From the NCBI GenBank assembly GCA_002309695.1, contig DBXV01000008.1, positions 109,843 to 173,842 of the forward strand: 64,000 nt of DNA. The letters run 5' to 3'. The notes under the pieces were generated by a model. That model saw only the letters and a program-made list of their open reading frames with translations. It was not told the origin of the DNA and ran no database searches. Shown piece by piece: positions 26,230-35,567 of this stretch (position 1 is its first letter; every line of letters starts with the position of its first letter). The position numbers and the translations under genes were made by a program. The stretch comes from Myxococcales bacterium UBA1203 (GTDB taxonomy: Bacteria > Myxococcota > Myxococcia > Myxococcales > UBA5297).

Positions 26230-26258
26230 CCTAGACTCGGAAAAAGGAGCTGCTTCAA
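26230..26258 (-). promoter_or_regulatory. Predicted promoter of the M20-like / metallophosphoesterase operon
   Basis: On the minus strand TTGAAG, a 17-base spacer and TCTAGG, followed by GGGGCGC and TTTTTT. Confidence 0.55.
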
Positions 26259-26371
26259 GGGCCTCGCCCCCCTCGTGTGCGCGGCCTCGCGGCGGCCACA
26301 TGGGCACGTTGGCTCGCACTGAACGACGTGCTCGCCGACGTTGGCCTCGCGGCGGCCGCGCGGCCCCATTC

Positions 26372-26400
26372 TTGACGTTCTGCGGAGGCCGCCGCTAATT
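26372..26400 (+). promoter_or_regulatory. Predicted promoter of the 26475 gene
   Basis: TTGACG, a 17-base spacer and CTAATT, followed by CCGCCG and TTTTTT. The start codon is 75 bases further on. Confidence 0.6.
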
Positions 26401-26474
26401 CCGCCGCTTTTTTCTGAACCGGGGTGTTCCCCCCTTTTTCTGACCTCCACCTTCTTCACGTTTTCCCCGAGACC

Positions 26475-27584
26475 ATGGCTCTGAACCTTCCCTCCATCGC
26501 GCTGGCGGCCTGTCTTCTGGGCGCGCCGCAGGGCCTGCCGGAGGCGGGAGCGGAGAGCGGGGATTCCGACGAGGGGGAGCCGCAGATTTCGCCCGGCGAG
26601 ATTTCCGTCCGTCCCGAAGATGGCTGGACAGAAAAGGGGAAGGAGGTCGACTTCGTCGTCTATGGGCGTGAGGGACGTGCCGATACCGTCCGCCTGCGCG
26701 CTGCCGGTGCTCTGGAGGCGCCTGTCCCGCTGCTGGCCGATCATCTGGCGGATCCGGAAGCCTTCGTCAGGTCGTGGAATTTTGTGGATGCTTCGGCGGC
26801 TGCTGAGCGCGGCGATGGCTGGAGCGTTCTGGAAGCCCTGATGCGCTCGCCGCTGCTCTCGCCCCGCTGTGCCCGGATGAAGGTGGAGGACGACAGTTCC
26901 CGCGTGGCCGATTTCGGCGGACAGCGTCTCGTCTGGGCGTCGGCGGCGAAGAAGCCGGGCGCGAACGGGAAGTCTCTGCCCGCGGACACTGTCTGCGTTT
27001 CCATGACGGCTTTTTCCGGCGCGGTGACGCTGCTGCCGGCGGACGAGGGACGAAAGACGCTGGCAGTGGTGGACCTTCTGGTGGTGCCGGGCGGCCATCT
27101 GCCCAGGTACATCTCAGGCAAGTCTGCGCGCTGGTGGCTGACGGGCATTCTCGGAACCATTCGCAGGAGCGAGTCGGCGGCGCTGGAGGAGCTGGCCGCG
27201 ATGGCTGCCGCAGAGACGTCAGACGCGGGAATGGACGAGGACGCCGGCGAGACTTTTTCGGACGCAGCGTCGGAAACTCCGGATGCCGGCAGGGACGCGC
27301 AGACGCCTGCAGACGCGGCCGCGGTTCAGCCGTCGAATGGGCCCGGTGAGGAGGATGCGGGGCCTGTCGATGATGATGCAGGCGCGCCGGTCTCCTCAGA
27401 GGACGCTGCCGAAGAAGCTGACGAGGATGAGGCTGATGCCGGACAGGTCCCGACGAACGCGGCGGCACCGGATGAGGCGGCCGATGGCGGCGCAGACGCA
27501 GCTGTTTCAGAGGAAGCGGATGCCGGAACCGCGGAAGACGGCGCAGACGACGCGGACGCGAAGGCTGCGGAAACAGGGGCATAA
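26475..27584 (+). CDS. Exported protein with acidic DAG-rich C-terminal tail
   Basis: A 369-residue protein with a signal-like N-terminus (1-20). A folded-looking domain (about 40-235) has mixed strands and helices and two to three Cys that could pair. The C-terminal 130 residues are almost only Asp, Glu, Ala and Gly, with recurring DAG triplets. Such tails are common in secreted Myxococcota proteins and are probably disordered and perhaps calcium-binding. I recognise no catalytic motif. The start at 26475 is chosen over the open GTG at 26424, which lies in the T-run of the predicted initial transcript. The 268-base gap before it holds two divergent promoters. Confidence 0.72.
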   Translation: MALNLPSIALAACLLGAPQGLPEAGAESGDSDEGEPQISPGEISVRPEDGWTEKGKEVDFVVYGREGRADTVRLRAAGALEAPVPLLADHLADPEAFVRSWNFVDASAAAERGDGWSVLEALMRSPLLSPRCARMKVEDDSSRVADFGGQRLVWASAAKKPGANGKSLPADTVCVSMTAFSGAVTLLPADEGRKTLAVVDLLVVPGGHLPRYISGKSARWWLTGILGTIRRSESAALEELAAMAAAETSDAGMDEDAGETFSDAASETPDAGRDAQTPADAAAVQPSNGPGEEDAGPVDDDAGAPVSSEDAAEEADEDEADAGQVPTNAAAPDEAADGGADAAVSEEADAGTAEDGADDADAKAAETGA

Positions 27585-27615
27585 CCCGGGGACAGATGGC
27601 AGAACGGCGGCGTGG

Positions 27616-28338
27616 TCAGTAGGCGAGGATGAAGCGGGAAAGCTGGCCGCCGGAGGCTTTGTGGGCCGTGTCCATCGCCAGCGCTGCCGTCTGAAACGTG
27701 GTCTGAGCGCTGAGCAGCAGAACAACCTCACGCTCGTCCGGGAACTTGGCGGACAGCATGGCCATGTCTTTGGCCAGGAGTCCGAAATCGTGGACGCCGC
27801 CGATGGCAGGGATGGAGGGCCCAAAGCGGTCCGGCCCCGGGATTTTTCCGTGGATGGTCACGACCTCCATGCCGCTTTGGCGCACCACCAGCCGGAGCTT
27901 GGCGGGGGACTCCATGGAGTTCAGCCAGTCAGCGATGGATTTTTCCGGACGAAGCATGGTGCCGAGGCAGCGGCTGACGCCTCCCGCGGAGACGCGCAGG
28001 CAGACGTCCCGAAAAGCGATGTCCGGGCGTGCGTCGGCCAGAAGTGTCAGCGGCTTTCGGAGCTGGGCGGTCAGTTCACCTGCGGGAATGTCCAGCGCCA
28101 GCGGCACCGGCGACGGCAGTGCGCCCAGCACAGGACATGGCCCAGCCTCGGGACAGGGGACACCCGACGGCTGGAGCAGCTGGTCCCCTTGAATTTTCAG
28201 CAGGGTCATGTCTGCCGAAAACGGTTCGCCGCTGTCTTTGGCCAGAACGGCAAGGTCCGGCGGTGCGGGAACAGGCGGCGTGCAGGCCGCGGCGGCCAGA
28301 CAAAGGATGCAGGCGGCAATGGCGCTTGAGGTATTCAT
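27616..28338 (-). CDS. Lipoprotein with ExbD/TolR-like C-terminal segment
   Basis: A 240-residue protein with a signal peptide and lipobox LAAAAC (Cys19). The last 45 residues (EVVLLLSAQTTFQTAALAMD and what follows) resemble the periplasmic tail of ExbD/TolR proteins, where a strand is followed by an amphipathic helix. There is no N-terminal ExbD membrane helix with its Asp; the anchor here is a lipid. The mid-region has two Cys pairs. It is convergent with the DAG-rich gene. It may be an isolated ExbD-type periplasmic domain, but this is weak similarity. Confidence 0.65.
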   Translation of the reverse strand: MNTSSAIAACILCLAAAACTPPVPAPPDLAVLAKDSGEPFSADMTLLKIQGDQLLQPSGVPCPEAGPCPVLGALPSPVPLALDIPAGELTAQLRKPLTLLADARPDIAFRDVCLRVSAGGVSRCLGTMLRPEKSIADWLNSMESPAKLRLVVRQSGMEVVTIHGKIPGPDRFGPSIPAIGGVHDFGLLAKDMAMLSAKFPDEREVVLLLSAQTTFQTAALAMDTAHKASGGQLSRFILAY

Positions 28339-28700
28339 GGGTCGGCGATTCAGCGGCGCGCGGCAAAATTTGTGGCGCGGGACGGAAGCGCTTCCACCAT
28401 CGCCGGACCGAACGTCAAACGTCCGATTTAATATGTGATGTGTATTGATGAACGTTGATGTCAGAAAATATGCAGCATAAAAATGATATTTTAGCGGAAT
28501 AATTATAATTTTAGATTACAAATAAATTATCGAAACGGGGATGCTTTTTATACTGCAAATCATCTTTTAAAAAAATGTATGAAATAATATATTCAAATAA
28601 ATATCTCCTAAAATAACAACGCCCGCAGCCAGGCGTATTTGTCTGACTGCGGGCGGTATGCTTCTATTCAATTATATGCGAATTTTTTGTTTATTTTATT
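28339..28700. other. AT-rich intergenic stretch with no gene seen
   Basis: From about 28430 to 28700 the composition drops sharply to AT-rich, unlike both neighbours and like the island at 35.5-39.9 kb. It holds the 5'-nucleotidase terminator at 28606-28655 and no credible open frame. It could be a scar of a lost AT-rich insert. Confidence 0.6.
28606..28655 (-). terminator. Intrinsic terminator after the 5'-nucleotidase gene
   Basis: CGCCCGCAG / CTGCGGGCG stem; on the minus strand it is followed by TTGTTATTTT. Confidence 0.75.
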
Positions 28701-30548
28701 TCAATCCACCTCGGCGGCCTTGGAGGCGTCTTTACAGGGGATAATCGTCATTCGTCCCTGAATGCCGGGCTCGGGGAATTTCTTTGTTTTCCGAATGGCG
28801 TCGGCAATTTCATCGCGCATATTGAGCGGGCGATTGGCCCCTGAATCGATGCGGCCCTCGGGAAGCGACTTGAGGAAATCGGTGAGCCCGTCGCCGCCCG
28901 AAGCAAGGAAATCGCTGGTCGTCAGCGTATAGAGCTTTTTGGAATTGGGTTTTGTGTCGAGCGGTTTGTTTTTGGCGTCCAGCGCCTTGCGGACGTGCGC
29001 GCCGTCACTGCACATCTCAACAGTGAGCTTCAGGCCGGAAACCTGGGGCATCCCGTGGTGCGACGAGAGCAGCACCTCAAACATGCGGACGAGTTCCGCA
29101 CCAGTGAGTTTTATGGTGGCCGTGTAGTTGTCGAAGAAGAGGATGTTGTACAGATCGCCGTAAGTCATCGGCCCGGCATCGAGATCGTTGCGGATGCCGC
29201 CGCTGTTCATCATCGAGAAGTCCGACTTCGTGATGGTGCGCAGCATGTCGGTGAGCGCGTTCCCCAGGGGGCACTCAGAGCGATATTCGCGGTGCATCGC
29301 CTTCTTGATGGAGGCGCCCAGCGGCTCGGCCTTCTTGGCCTCCACTTTTTCGGCGTAGCCCTGGAGCATCTTGTCCACGGCCTCGTCGGGAACGATGGCC
29401 TCGCCCTCGAAGGTGGCGGGGACGAGCGTCTTGCTCATGCCCTCCTTGAACTTGCGGGCGTTGCAGCTGTCGGTGCCCTCAAAGACCTTCGGGCAGATGG
29501 GAATCGTCGAGCGGATGACCGTCTTGTCGGCGATGGGGCGGTGCGTCTCGCCGTCCAGCGTCAGCTCCACGATGCCGAAGGCGCGCGCCTGAGCGCCGGA
29601 CTGAATCAGCGCCATGCCGTTGACGAAGTGGCCGAGGCTCGCGTGCGTGTGGCCGCCGACGATGACGTCAAAGAGGCCTTTGGGGAGCGCGTTGGCGATT
29701 TGAATGAGGCCGCGGTCGCTGTCGCAGCTCGAAATGTCGTTCGGATTCGAGAGATCGGCGCAGCGGTTCCCCTCATGGAAGACGCCGACGAGAACTTCGG
29801 CACCGGCGGCTTTCAGCGCCTGCGCGCCCTCTTCGGCGGACTTGGCGATGTCGCGGAATTCCAGCCCGACAAGATTGACGGGATTGCTGGTGGAAAGCGT
29901 CTCCGGCGTGGCGAGGCCGAGGATGCCGACCTTCACGCCGTTCTTCTCGACGATGATGAAGCCGTCGGGGTCAATCACGTCGGGGCGGCCGTCCGTTCCC
30001 GCGTAGGTGAGGTTTCGCGCGAGCACCTGGAACTTGGCGGCCTTGGAGACCTCATGGAGCGCACCCAGCGGCTCGTCGCCCTCCTGGGCAATGGCCTTGG
30101 GGCCGACAGGGCCGTAGTCGAACTCGTGGTTGCCGACGGCCATCGCGTCGTAGCCCAGCATGTTCATGGCCTCGACGACGGGCAGACCCTCGAAGAGGTT
30201 GGAGATGAGCGTGCCCTGAAAGACATCGCCCGCGTCCACGAGCACCACGCCGTCGGGATTCTTTTCGCGGAGGATTTTCAGGTAGCCGCCGAGGTTCGCC
30301 AGACCGCCGTTCTCGACGACAGTGCCGTCGGGCAGCTTGTCCATGTGAGCCTGCGCCCAGCCGTGGGTGTCGCTCGTGGATACGATGTCGATGCGGATGT
30401 CGGCGGGCTTCTGAACTTCGGGAGCAGCGGGCGCGGTCTGTTCGGGCGCGGGTGGCGGTGCCGCAGGCGTGGTGGCGCAGGCGCCAAAGAGGAGGGCGCC
30501 CGCGGCGAGGACTGCCAGTCGGGAAGCGAGGGCAAAGTTCTGCTTCAT
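28701..30548 (-). CDS. 5'-nucleotidase / UDP-sugar hydrolase-type lipoprotein
   Basis: A 615-residue lipoprotein (lipobox FGAC, Cys24). The N-terminal metallophosphatase domain shows STSDTHG (57-63), DAGDVFQGT, GNHEFDYG and GGHTHASLG. The C-terminal substrate domain shows NSGGIRNDLDAG and the aromatic stretch before KLTGAELVRM. This is the UshA/NadN/5'-nucleotidase architecture, which dephosphorylates extracytoplasmic nucleotides. The ATG at 30548 follows AAGGAG. It has its own promoter (30631-30659) and terminator. Substrate range within the family is not predictable here. Confidence 0.92.
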   Translation of the reverse strand: MKQNFALASRLAVLAAGALLFGACATTPAAPPPAPEQTAPAAPEVQKPADIRIDIVSTSDTHGWAQAHMDKLPDGTVVENGGLANLGGYLKILREKNPDGVVLVDAGDVFQGTLISNLFEGLPVVEAMNMLGYDAMAVGNHEFDYGPVGPKAIAQEGDEPLGALHEVSKAAKFQVLARNLTYAGTDGRPDVIDPDGFIIVEKNGVKVGILGLATPETLSTSNPVNLVGLEFRDIAKSAEEGAQALKAAGAEVLVGVFHEGNRCADLSNPNDISSCDSDRGLIQIANALPKGLFDVIVGGHTHASLGHFVNGMALIQSGAQARAFGIVELTLDGETHRPIADKTVIRSTIPICPKVFEGTDSCNARKFKEGMSKTLVPATFEGEAIVPDEAVDKMLQGYAEKVEAKKAEPLGASIKKAMHREYRSECPLGNALTDMLRTITKSDFSMMNSGGIRNDLDAGPMTYGDLYNILFFDNYTATIKLTGAELVRMFEVLLSSHHGMPQVSGLKLTVEMCSDGAHVRKALDAKNKPLDTKPNSKKLYTLTTSDFLASGGDGLTDFLKSLPEGRIDSGANRPLNMRDEIADAIRKTKKFPEPGIQGRMTIIPCKDASKAAEVD

Positions 30549-30630
30549 GGAAAACTCCTTGGAGTGAGGGGAGTGAGAAACGCGTGAGGAAAAGGGGAGG
30601 GGACTGCCTGCCATCGAAAAAAGGCGCGGG

Positions 30631-30659
30631 CTTATAGGGGGCGCGGACGATTTTCCCAA
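30631..30659 (-). promoter_or_regulatory. Predicted promoter of the 5'-nucleotidase gene
   Basis: On the minus strand TTGGGA, a 17-base spacer and TATAAG, then GC-rich sequence and TTTTTT. Confidence 0.6.
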
Positions 30660-30689
30660 GAGCCGCGAAAGGCCGGGCCCGCATCGAAA

Positions 30690-32564
30690 TCAGGGCGTCT
30701 GCTTCTGACTGGCGGGCGTCCCCTGCGGCACGTTGATGACTTTGGAGCGGGGACCCGACGAGCCTTTCTGACGGGACTTCTGCCGCTTCTGCATTTCCTG
30801 AACGAGCTTGGCGAAATCCGCGGAAGAACCGCCGGCCTCGGGCTCATTTGGCCCCTGCCGTCCGGGAGCAAAGAATGGGCGCTCCTGCTCGCGGAGAACG
30901 ACGGTGTGAATGCGGCCGGGCGCGAGCTCCAGAAGGTTCCAGGCGCGCCGGTCCGGCCGCGTGCTGACGCCGAGAAAGGTCAGGTAAGGCCTGCCGCCCA
31001 GAAGATGCCCGCGCGAGAACGAATAGGTCGGCGTGTTCAGCGTCTTGTTGAGCCCCTCCCAGATGAGCCCGTGGCCGAAGTCGTCCATGATGCCGTCGTC
31101 GTCTTTGACGACAATCTCGCCGGCGGGGCGCCCGATGGTGTCGATGCCGCCCACTTTGAAGTGCATGTCCAGGAAGTGAATGATCTGGTCGTCCGAATAG
31201 AGGTAGCGGATGAGAGGGGTCAGCAGGGCGAGCGCGTCCTTCCTGCGGCCGATGGTGTAGAGAGAGGCAAATTCCTCCGTCAGATCCCGCAGCTGGTCAG
31301 GCGTCAGCGGCTCGATGTTCGCCTGGCGCAGGAAATCTCCCTCGCAGTCCTTCTGAGCCTTGAGCAGGAACGAGAAGTAAATCTCCTCGCGGTCGTTGAC
31401 GTGCGACTTCTCGTCCTCTCTGGGACGGCGGCGGCGCCCGAAGCTCCCGCCCAGAAGGTCGCTTTTGACGAACTCCGAGTCGGTCGACTGCAGGGCCACG
31501 CCCTGAAAGTGGGCCAGCAGGACCTGTCCCGAGTCGGAGACGATGAACTCCGCCGTCATGTCGCCCTGCTGCTTCACATACGTCTTGGACGACAGCCTGC
31601 CGGCGACGTGGAACATAGGAAGGACGTTTTTCGAGGCCAGCCATTCCTGACCGTCCGCGGGCCAGGTGACTTTCAGCAGGGCGGCCTGATGCGTGCGCAC
31701 GCGAAGCCACGTCTCCAGCCGCACTTTTCCAGGAGGGCGCTTCGCCGAGGGCATGTTGGCGTCGAAGAGGGGATTGTAGGCCCATTCGGCCTCCGCCCCC
31801 GGCTCTGTTCCCTGCGGCAGCGCGGGAAAAAAGTTGGGAATTGCGTGCAGGTCGGCCGTCTCCGGAATCGAAGCGCCGCCCCTGCCGGGCTTCTTCTTCC
31901 CTCGGGCGGACTGGCTCTGGCGCAGCTCGCGGCCCAGATAGCTGGCCAGAAAAATCGGCGACTCCAGCGCGCTGAAAAACGTTTCGGGAGATTCGAGGGC
32001 AAAGACGCGCCGGCGCATCGACTGAGCCCCGAGCTGGAGGAGGTTCGTGTTCTTCTGGCCGTCGTAGGAGAAGATCGCGGAGAAGAACTCGGGCGCATAG
32101 GCGAGCTGACGCTGACCGCCCGCGGGGGAATCAGCCGGTTCCAGAAAGAACGTGACGAAGGCGTTCGTCAGAAACTTGCCGCCCATGTCGTTGACGTTCC
32201 GCAGCGCGGCGTTCTGGGCATATTGCAGAGGGCAGCTGTCCCCATCTTCCGGAGCGGCCGCGTAGGAGAGCTGCGGATGGACCGCCTGCGCGTCATCCAG
32301 CGGTCCCCAGTCCATGAAGTCCAGTGCCTCCAGCATCGCGGGCGAAAAATGGGCACGGAAGGCTCTGAGACTGGCGGCGCGCTCCTGCTCGGGCGTCAGC
32401 TTCGGCCGCTCCAGAGGCACGGGCATCAGCGCTTCCGGCGGCGGCATGGCGGGCGGCGCGTCGTCTTCGAGACAGGCGGCAGCCGTCAGGCCAAGGAAAA
32501 CCGCAAGTCCGGCGGTGAGCATGAGCGGGGCAGGGGCAGTGCTTCTCGTTGGACCACGGGCCAT
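30690..32564 (-). CDS. Large lipoprotein of unknown function
   Basis: A 624-residue protein with a signal peptide and Cys31 after LTAAA. The mature part begins with a Pro-rich stretch and has no motif I recognise. Features seen are a basic loop with GRRRRPRED (about 389-397), a mixed alpha/beta mid-section, and a Gln/Lys-rich basic C-terminus. The start at 32564 is preceded by AAAGGA; an upstream ATG at 32584 lacks a ribosome site. It is upstream of the 5'-nucleotidase on the same strand, but that gene has its own promoter. It is divergent from glgC. Confidence 0.72.
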   Translation of the reverse strand: MARGPTRSTAPAPLMLTAGLAVFLGLTAAACLEDDAPPAMPPPEALMPVPLERPKLTPEQERAASLRAFRAHFSPAMLEALDFMDWGPLDDAQAVHPQLSYAAAPEDGDSCPLQYAQNAALRNVNDMGGKFLTNAFVTFFLEPADSPAGGQRQLAYAPEFFSAIFSYDGQKNTNLLQLGAQSMRRRVFALESPETFFSALESPIFLASYLGRELRQSQSARGKKKPGRGGASIPETADLHAIPNFFPALPQGTEPGAEAEWAYNPLFDANMPSAKRPPGKVRLETWLRVRTHQAALLKVTWPADGQEWLASKNVLPMFHVAGRLSSKTYVKQQGDMTAEFIVSDSGQVLLAHFQGVALQSTDSEFVKSDLLGGSFGRRRRPREDEKSHVNDREEIYFSFLLKAQKDCEGDFLRQANIEPLTPDQLRDLTEEFASLYTIGRRKDALALLTPLIRYLYSDDQIIHFLDMHFKVGGIDTIGRPAGEIVVKDDDGIMDDFGHGLIWEGLNKTLNTPTYSFSRGHLLGGRPYLTFLGVSTRPDRRAWNLLELAPGRIHTVVLREQERPFFAPGRQGPNEPEAGGSSADFAKLVQEMQKRQKSRQKGSSGPRSKVINVPQGTPASQKQTP

Positions 32565-32929
32565 CTCGGTCCTTTCCTTTCGCATCCCGGAGGTATCCGC
32601 CGTTCGTCTGTTCGCCGTGTCGGCGGCGGCCGGGGCGTCTCCACGAATCACAGAACGTTGGCAAGCAGGGCAGCACGAGGGTCGGCACCTCGCCTCAGGG
32701 CACATCCGCAAAGGTTAAAGTATCAGCGTTTTTCCCGTTGGACTTTCAGATGCCCCTCCCTAAGCTCCGCGGGCTGTTTTTCGGCCCCGGCGCCCTCTTC
32801 CGGGACCTCGTCAGCCGGGCGATGGGTGGTTCGCCCGCTCTGGGACTTCGTCCTGTCCTGATGCCGCTTTGGATGCGGTTTTGTTGTTTTGTCTGTGCGC
32901 TGTTCAACCTCGAAACATTTGGAGACACC
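32565..32929. other. Divergent 365-base gap upstream of glgC
   Basis: It holds a -10-like TTAAAG at 32715-32720 followed by the GC/T-run signature, which predicts a glgC leader of about 200 nt. A short CCGC/GCGG hairpin before a TTTTGTTGTTTTG run lies at about 32866-32892. No small gene is convincing. Confidence 0.45.
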
Positions 32930-34237
32930 ATGCGAAAAGCCCTGGGAATGATTTTCGCGGGCGGCCAGGTCGCGGACCTTTCGGTCTTCACGGCGCGCCG
33001 TCCCAAGTCGGCAGTTGTTTTTGGCGGCACCTACCGGATTGTGGATTTTGCCCTGACCAACATGGCGCGGGCCGGCATCGACCTGGTGGGCATCCTCACC
33101 CAGTTCCGCCCCGCCTCTCTCATGGACCACGTGGGCAGCGGCGTTTTCTGGGATTTGTCCGGCCTCTCGCGCGGCGTGCGCTTCCTGCCGCCCACCTTCG
33201 GCGGCGTCGGTCAGGAGCAGTATCGCGGGCCCGCCGACGCGCTCTTCCAGAACCTGGAATTTATCGAGCGCTCCCGCGCCACCGATGTCATCGCCGTCTC
33301 GGGCGACCACGTCTATTCCATGGATTACAAGCGGCTCTTCGACTTTCACGTCGAGCATGACGCCGACCTGACCATGGCTTTCTGCGAGATTGACAAGGAC
33401 CCGTCGCGCTTCGGCATCGGCGAAATCAACGCCGCCGGTCAGATTCTGGGCTTTACGGAGAAGCCCAAATATCCCCGCTCTCACTATGCCTCCATGTCCG
33501 TCTATGTCTTCAAACGGGAGGTTCTGGAGGAGGAATTGAAGCGCGCCATCGAGGTCAGGGACGGCGGCGGCGTGCCCACGTTCCAGATTCACGAGATTCT
33601 GCGCCGCATGATGGGGCGGCGGCGTGCTTACGGCTACATCCACCGGGGCAGCTGGGATTACATGGGCACGCTCGACGAATATGTGGAGAGCCACCGCAAG
33701 CTCCTGGGCGAGACGCCGCTTCTGCCCGTGGCCGAGTGGCAGGTGCGCACGAATCCTCTGGGCCGCAGCACGTTCCCGCCCGCGCCCGCTCATTTTGCCC
33801 CCGGGAGCGTGGTCAAGGATTCGCTCGTCGCGCAGGGCTGCGTCATCGAGGGCATGGTCGAGGGCAGCGTGCTGTCCGGCAATGTGCGCATCGGCAAGGG
33901 CGCCATGGTCAAGGACTGCATCCTCCACGACGGCGTGATTGTGGGCGAGAATGCCCGGCTGTGCGGCGTGGTCAGCGACAAGTTCGCCCGCTTCGGCAAC
34001 GGCTGCTCCATTGGCGAGGGGCCCTGTGTGCCGAGTGAGGAGCTGCCGCATTCACTGACCTGCGGTGCAACAGTGGTCGGTTATCAGACCTACATCCCGC
34101 CTGGGCAGGTTATCGGCAAAAACTGCATCGTTCATGCGGACATCACCGAGGAAGATTTCATTCGGCTCGGCGGGCCGCTGGGCTCCGGCAAGAGCCTGCT
34201 CCATATCGAAGAGAGCCAGGAGGAGGTGCGCACATGA
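32930..34237 (+). CDS. glgC: Glucose-1-phosphate adenylyltransferase
   Basis: A 435-residue enzyme that makes ADP-glucose from glucose-1-phosphate and ATP for glycogen. The N-terminal nucleotidyltransferase shows MIFAGGQ in place of the classical LAGGxG loop, RIVDFALTN, GDHVYSMDY and FTEKPK. The C-terminal half is a left-handed beta-helix of hexapeptide repeats (about 300-410). The start at 32930 follows GGAGA. It overlaps the glycogen synthase gene by 4 bases, so the two are translationally coupled. Confidence 0.93.
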   Translation: MRKALGMIFAGGQVADLSVFTARRPKSAVVFGGTYRIVDFALTNMARAGIDLVGILTQFRPASLMDHVGSGVFWDLSGLSRGVRFLPPTFGGVGQEQYRGPADALFQNLEFIERSRATDVIAVSGDHVYSMDYKRLFDFHVEHDADLTMAFCEIDKDPSRFGIGEINAAGQILGFTEKPKYPRSHYASMSVYVFKREVLEEELKRAIEVRDGGGVPTFQIHEILRRMMGRRRAYGYIHRGSWDYMGTLDEYVESHRKLLGETPLLPVAEWQVRTNPLGRSTFPPAPAHFAPGSVVKDSLVAQGCVIEGMVEGSVLSGNVRIGKGAMVKDCILHDGVIVGENARLCGVVSDKFARFGNGCSIGEGPCVPSEELPHSLTCGATVVGYQTYIPPGQVIGKNCIVHADITEEDFIRLGGPLGSGKSLLHIEESQEEVRT

Positions 34238-35409
34238 AAGTGACCTACATTACCAAAGAATATCCCCCTCACGTTTATGGCGGCGCCGGCGTTCACATCG
34301 AAAATCTGGCCCGCGAGGTCTCGTATCGCATGCCCGTCGAGGTGCGCTGCTTTGGCGAACAGCGGAGCGACGACCCGCAGCTGACGGTCAAAGGCTACGA
34401 CGCCTGGCCGCGCATGTGGGAGGGCGGCGACAAGCGCTTCAACGGCACGCTGAGCACCTTCTCCACGGACCTGTCCATCATTCGCGACCAGATGGATTCT
34501 GACTTGGTCCACACGCACACCTGGTATGCGGCCATGGCCGGCTATTTCGCCAAGGTGCTTTACGATATTCCGTTTGTGGCCACGGTTCACAGTCTGGAGC
34601 CGCTGCGCCCCTGGAAGGAAGAGCAGCTGGGGCGTTCCTACCACCTGACCAGCTGGATAGAGAAAGTGGCGCTGCTCAATGCCGACCGCATCATCGCCGT
34701 GTCCAATCAGTCCCGCGGTGAGATTCTGGACAATTTTGATGTGGACCCGAAGAAGGTGGTGGTTATTCACAACGGCATTGACCTGAACAAATGGCATCAT
34801 GTCGATACCACCGAGGCGCGCCAGGCTTACGACCTGATGGGCCAGCGCTACATTCTCTTCGTGGGCCGCACATCGCGTCAGAAGGGTCTCGTCCACCTGA
34901 TTCACGCCATGAAATACGTCGATCCCGGCGTGAAGCTGGTCTGCTGCACCTCCGCGCCCGATACGCCCGAGGTGGAAGAGGAAATCGCCGCCGCTGTCGC
35001 TCAGGAACCGAGGTGTGTGTGGATTAACACCATGCTGCCCAAGCCTCTCTACGTGGAGCTTTACAGCCAGTGCGAAGTTTTTGCCTGCCCATCTGTTTAC
35101 GAGCCCTTCGGCATCATCAATCTGGAAGCCATGGCCTGTGAGCGGCCCGTCGTGGCCAGCGCCGTGGGCGGCATTCAGGAGGTGGTGGTTCCGGGTGAGA
35201 CTGGATTTTTGGTCCCCCCTGCCGACCCCAAAGCACTGGCCGATGCGCTGAACAAAGTTTTGCGTGACAAAGAGATGGCACATCGCTTCGGTCAGGCCGG
35301 CCGCAAGCGCGTGGTCGATCACTTTTCCTGGAGCTCCATCGCGGAAAAGACGATTGCCATGTATAAAGACCTGCTGGAGGAGTGGAACGCCGGCAAAAAG
35401 AAGAAATGA
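34234..35409 (+). CDS. glgA: Glycogen synthase, actinobacterial GT4 type
   Basis: A 391-residue GT-B glycosyltransferase of family GT4. Visible are KEYPPHVYGGAGVH at the N-terminus, the donor site FVGRTSRQKG, and the EX7E motif in YEPFGIINLEAMACE. Classical GT5 GlgA is about 480 residues and begins KVLHVASE; this shorter enzyme is the type found in actinobacteria, where it is called GlgA or GlgM and can make maltose-1-phosphate from ADP-glucose. The pairing with glgC supports ADP-glucose as donor. Glycogen or maltose-1-phosphate as product cannot be decided from sequence. A terminator follows. Confidence 0.88.
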   Translation: MKVTYITKEYPPHVYGGAGVHIENLAREVSYRMPVEVRCFGEQRSDDPQLTVKGYDAWPRMWEGGDKRFNGTLSTFSTDLSIIRDQMDSDLVHTHTWYAAMAGYFAKVLYDIPFVATVHSLEPLRPWKEEQLGRSYHLTSWIEKVALLNADRIIAVSNQSRGEILDNFDVDPKKVVVIHNGIDLNKWHHVDTTEARQAYDLMGQRYILFVGRTSRQKGLVHLIHAMKYVDPGVKLVCCTSAPDTPEVEEEIAAAVAQEPRCVWINTMLPKPLYVELYSQCEVFACPSVYEPFGIINLEAMACERPVVASAVGGIQEVVVPGETGFLVPPADPKALADALNKVLRDKEMAHRFGQAGRKRVVDHFSWSSIAEKTIAMYKDLLEEWNAGKKKK

Positions 35410-35452
35410 TGAAATAATGAAATAAAAACAGCAAATTGAGGCAGAAATAAAC

Positions 35453-35490
35453 AATCCCCCTTTCCAGCCATGGAGAGGGGGATTTTGTTT
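35453..35490. terminator. Terminator after glgA, also facing the island
   Basis: AATCCCCCT / AGGGGGATT stem with extra CCA/TGG pairing in the loop, followed by TTTTGTTTT on plus. On minus it is followed by TTGTTTATTT, so it may also end the last island gene. Confidence 0.82.
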
Positions 35491-35567
35491 TGAAGCTGAA
35501 GAAATCGACGCGCTTTATTGATTGCCTCGTGCGCAGAATACGTCGTGGAGTATTTTTTAGATTGAAA

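Noticed and set aside
26270..26365. CCTCGCGGCGGCC occurring twice, about 80 bases apart
   Set aside because: Short GC-rich repeat in a GC-rich region with no further copies or gene context; probably chance.
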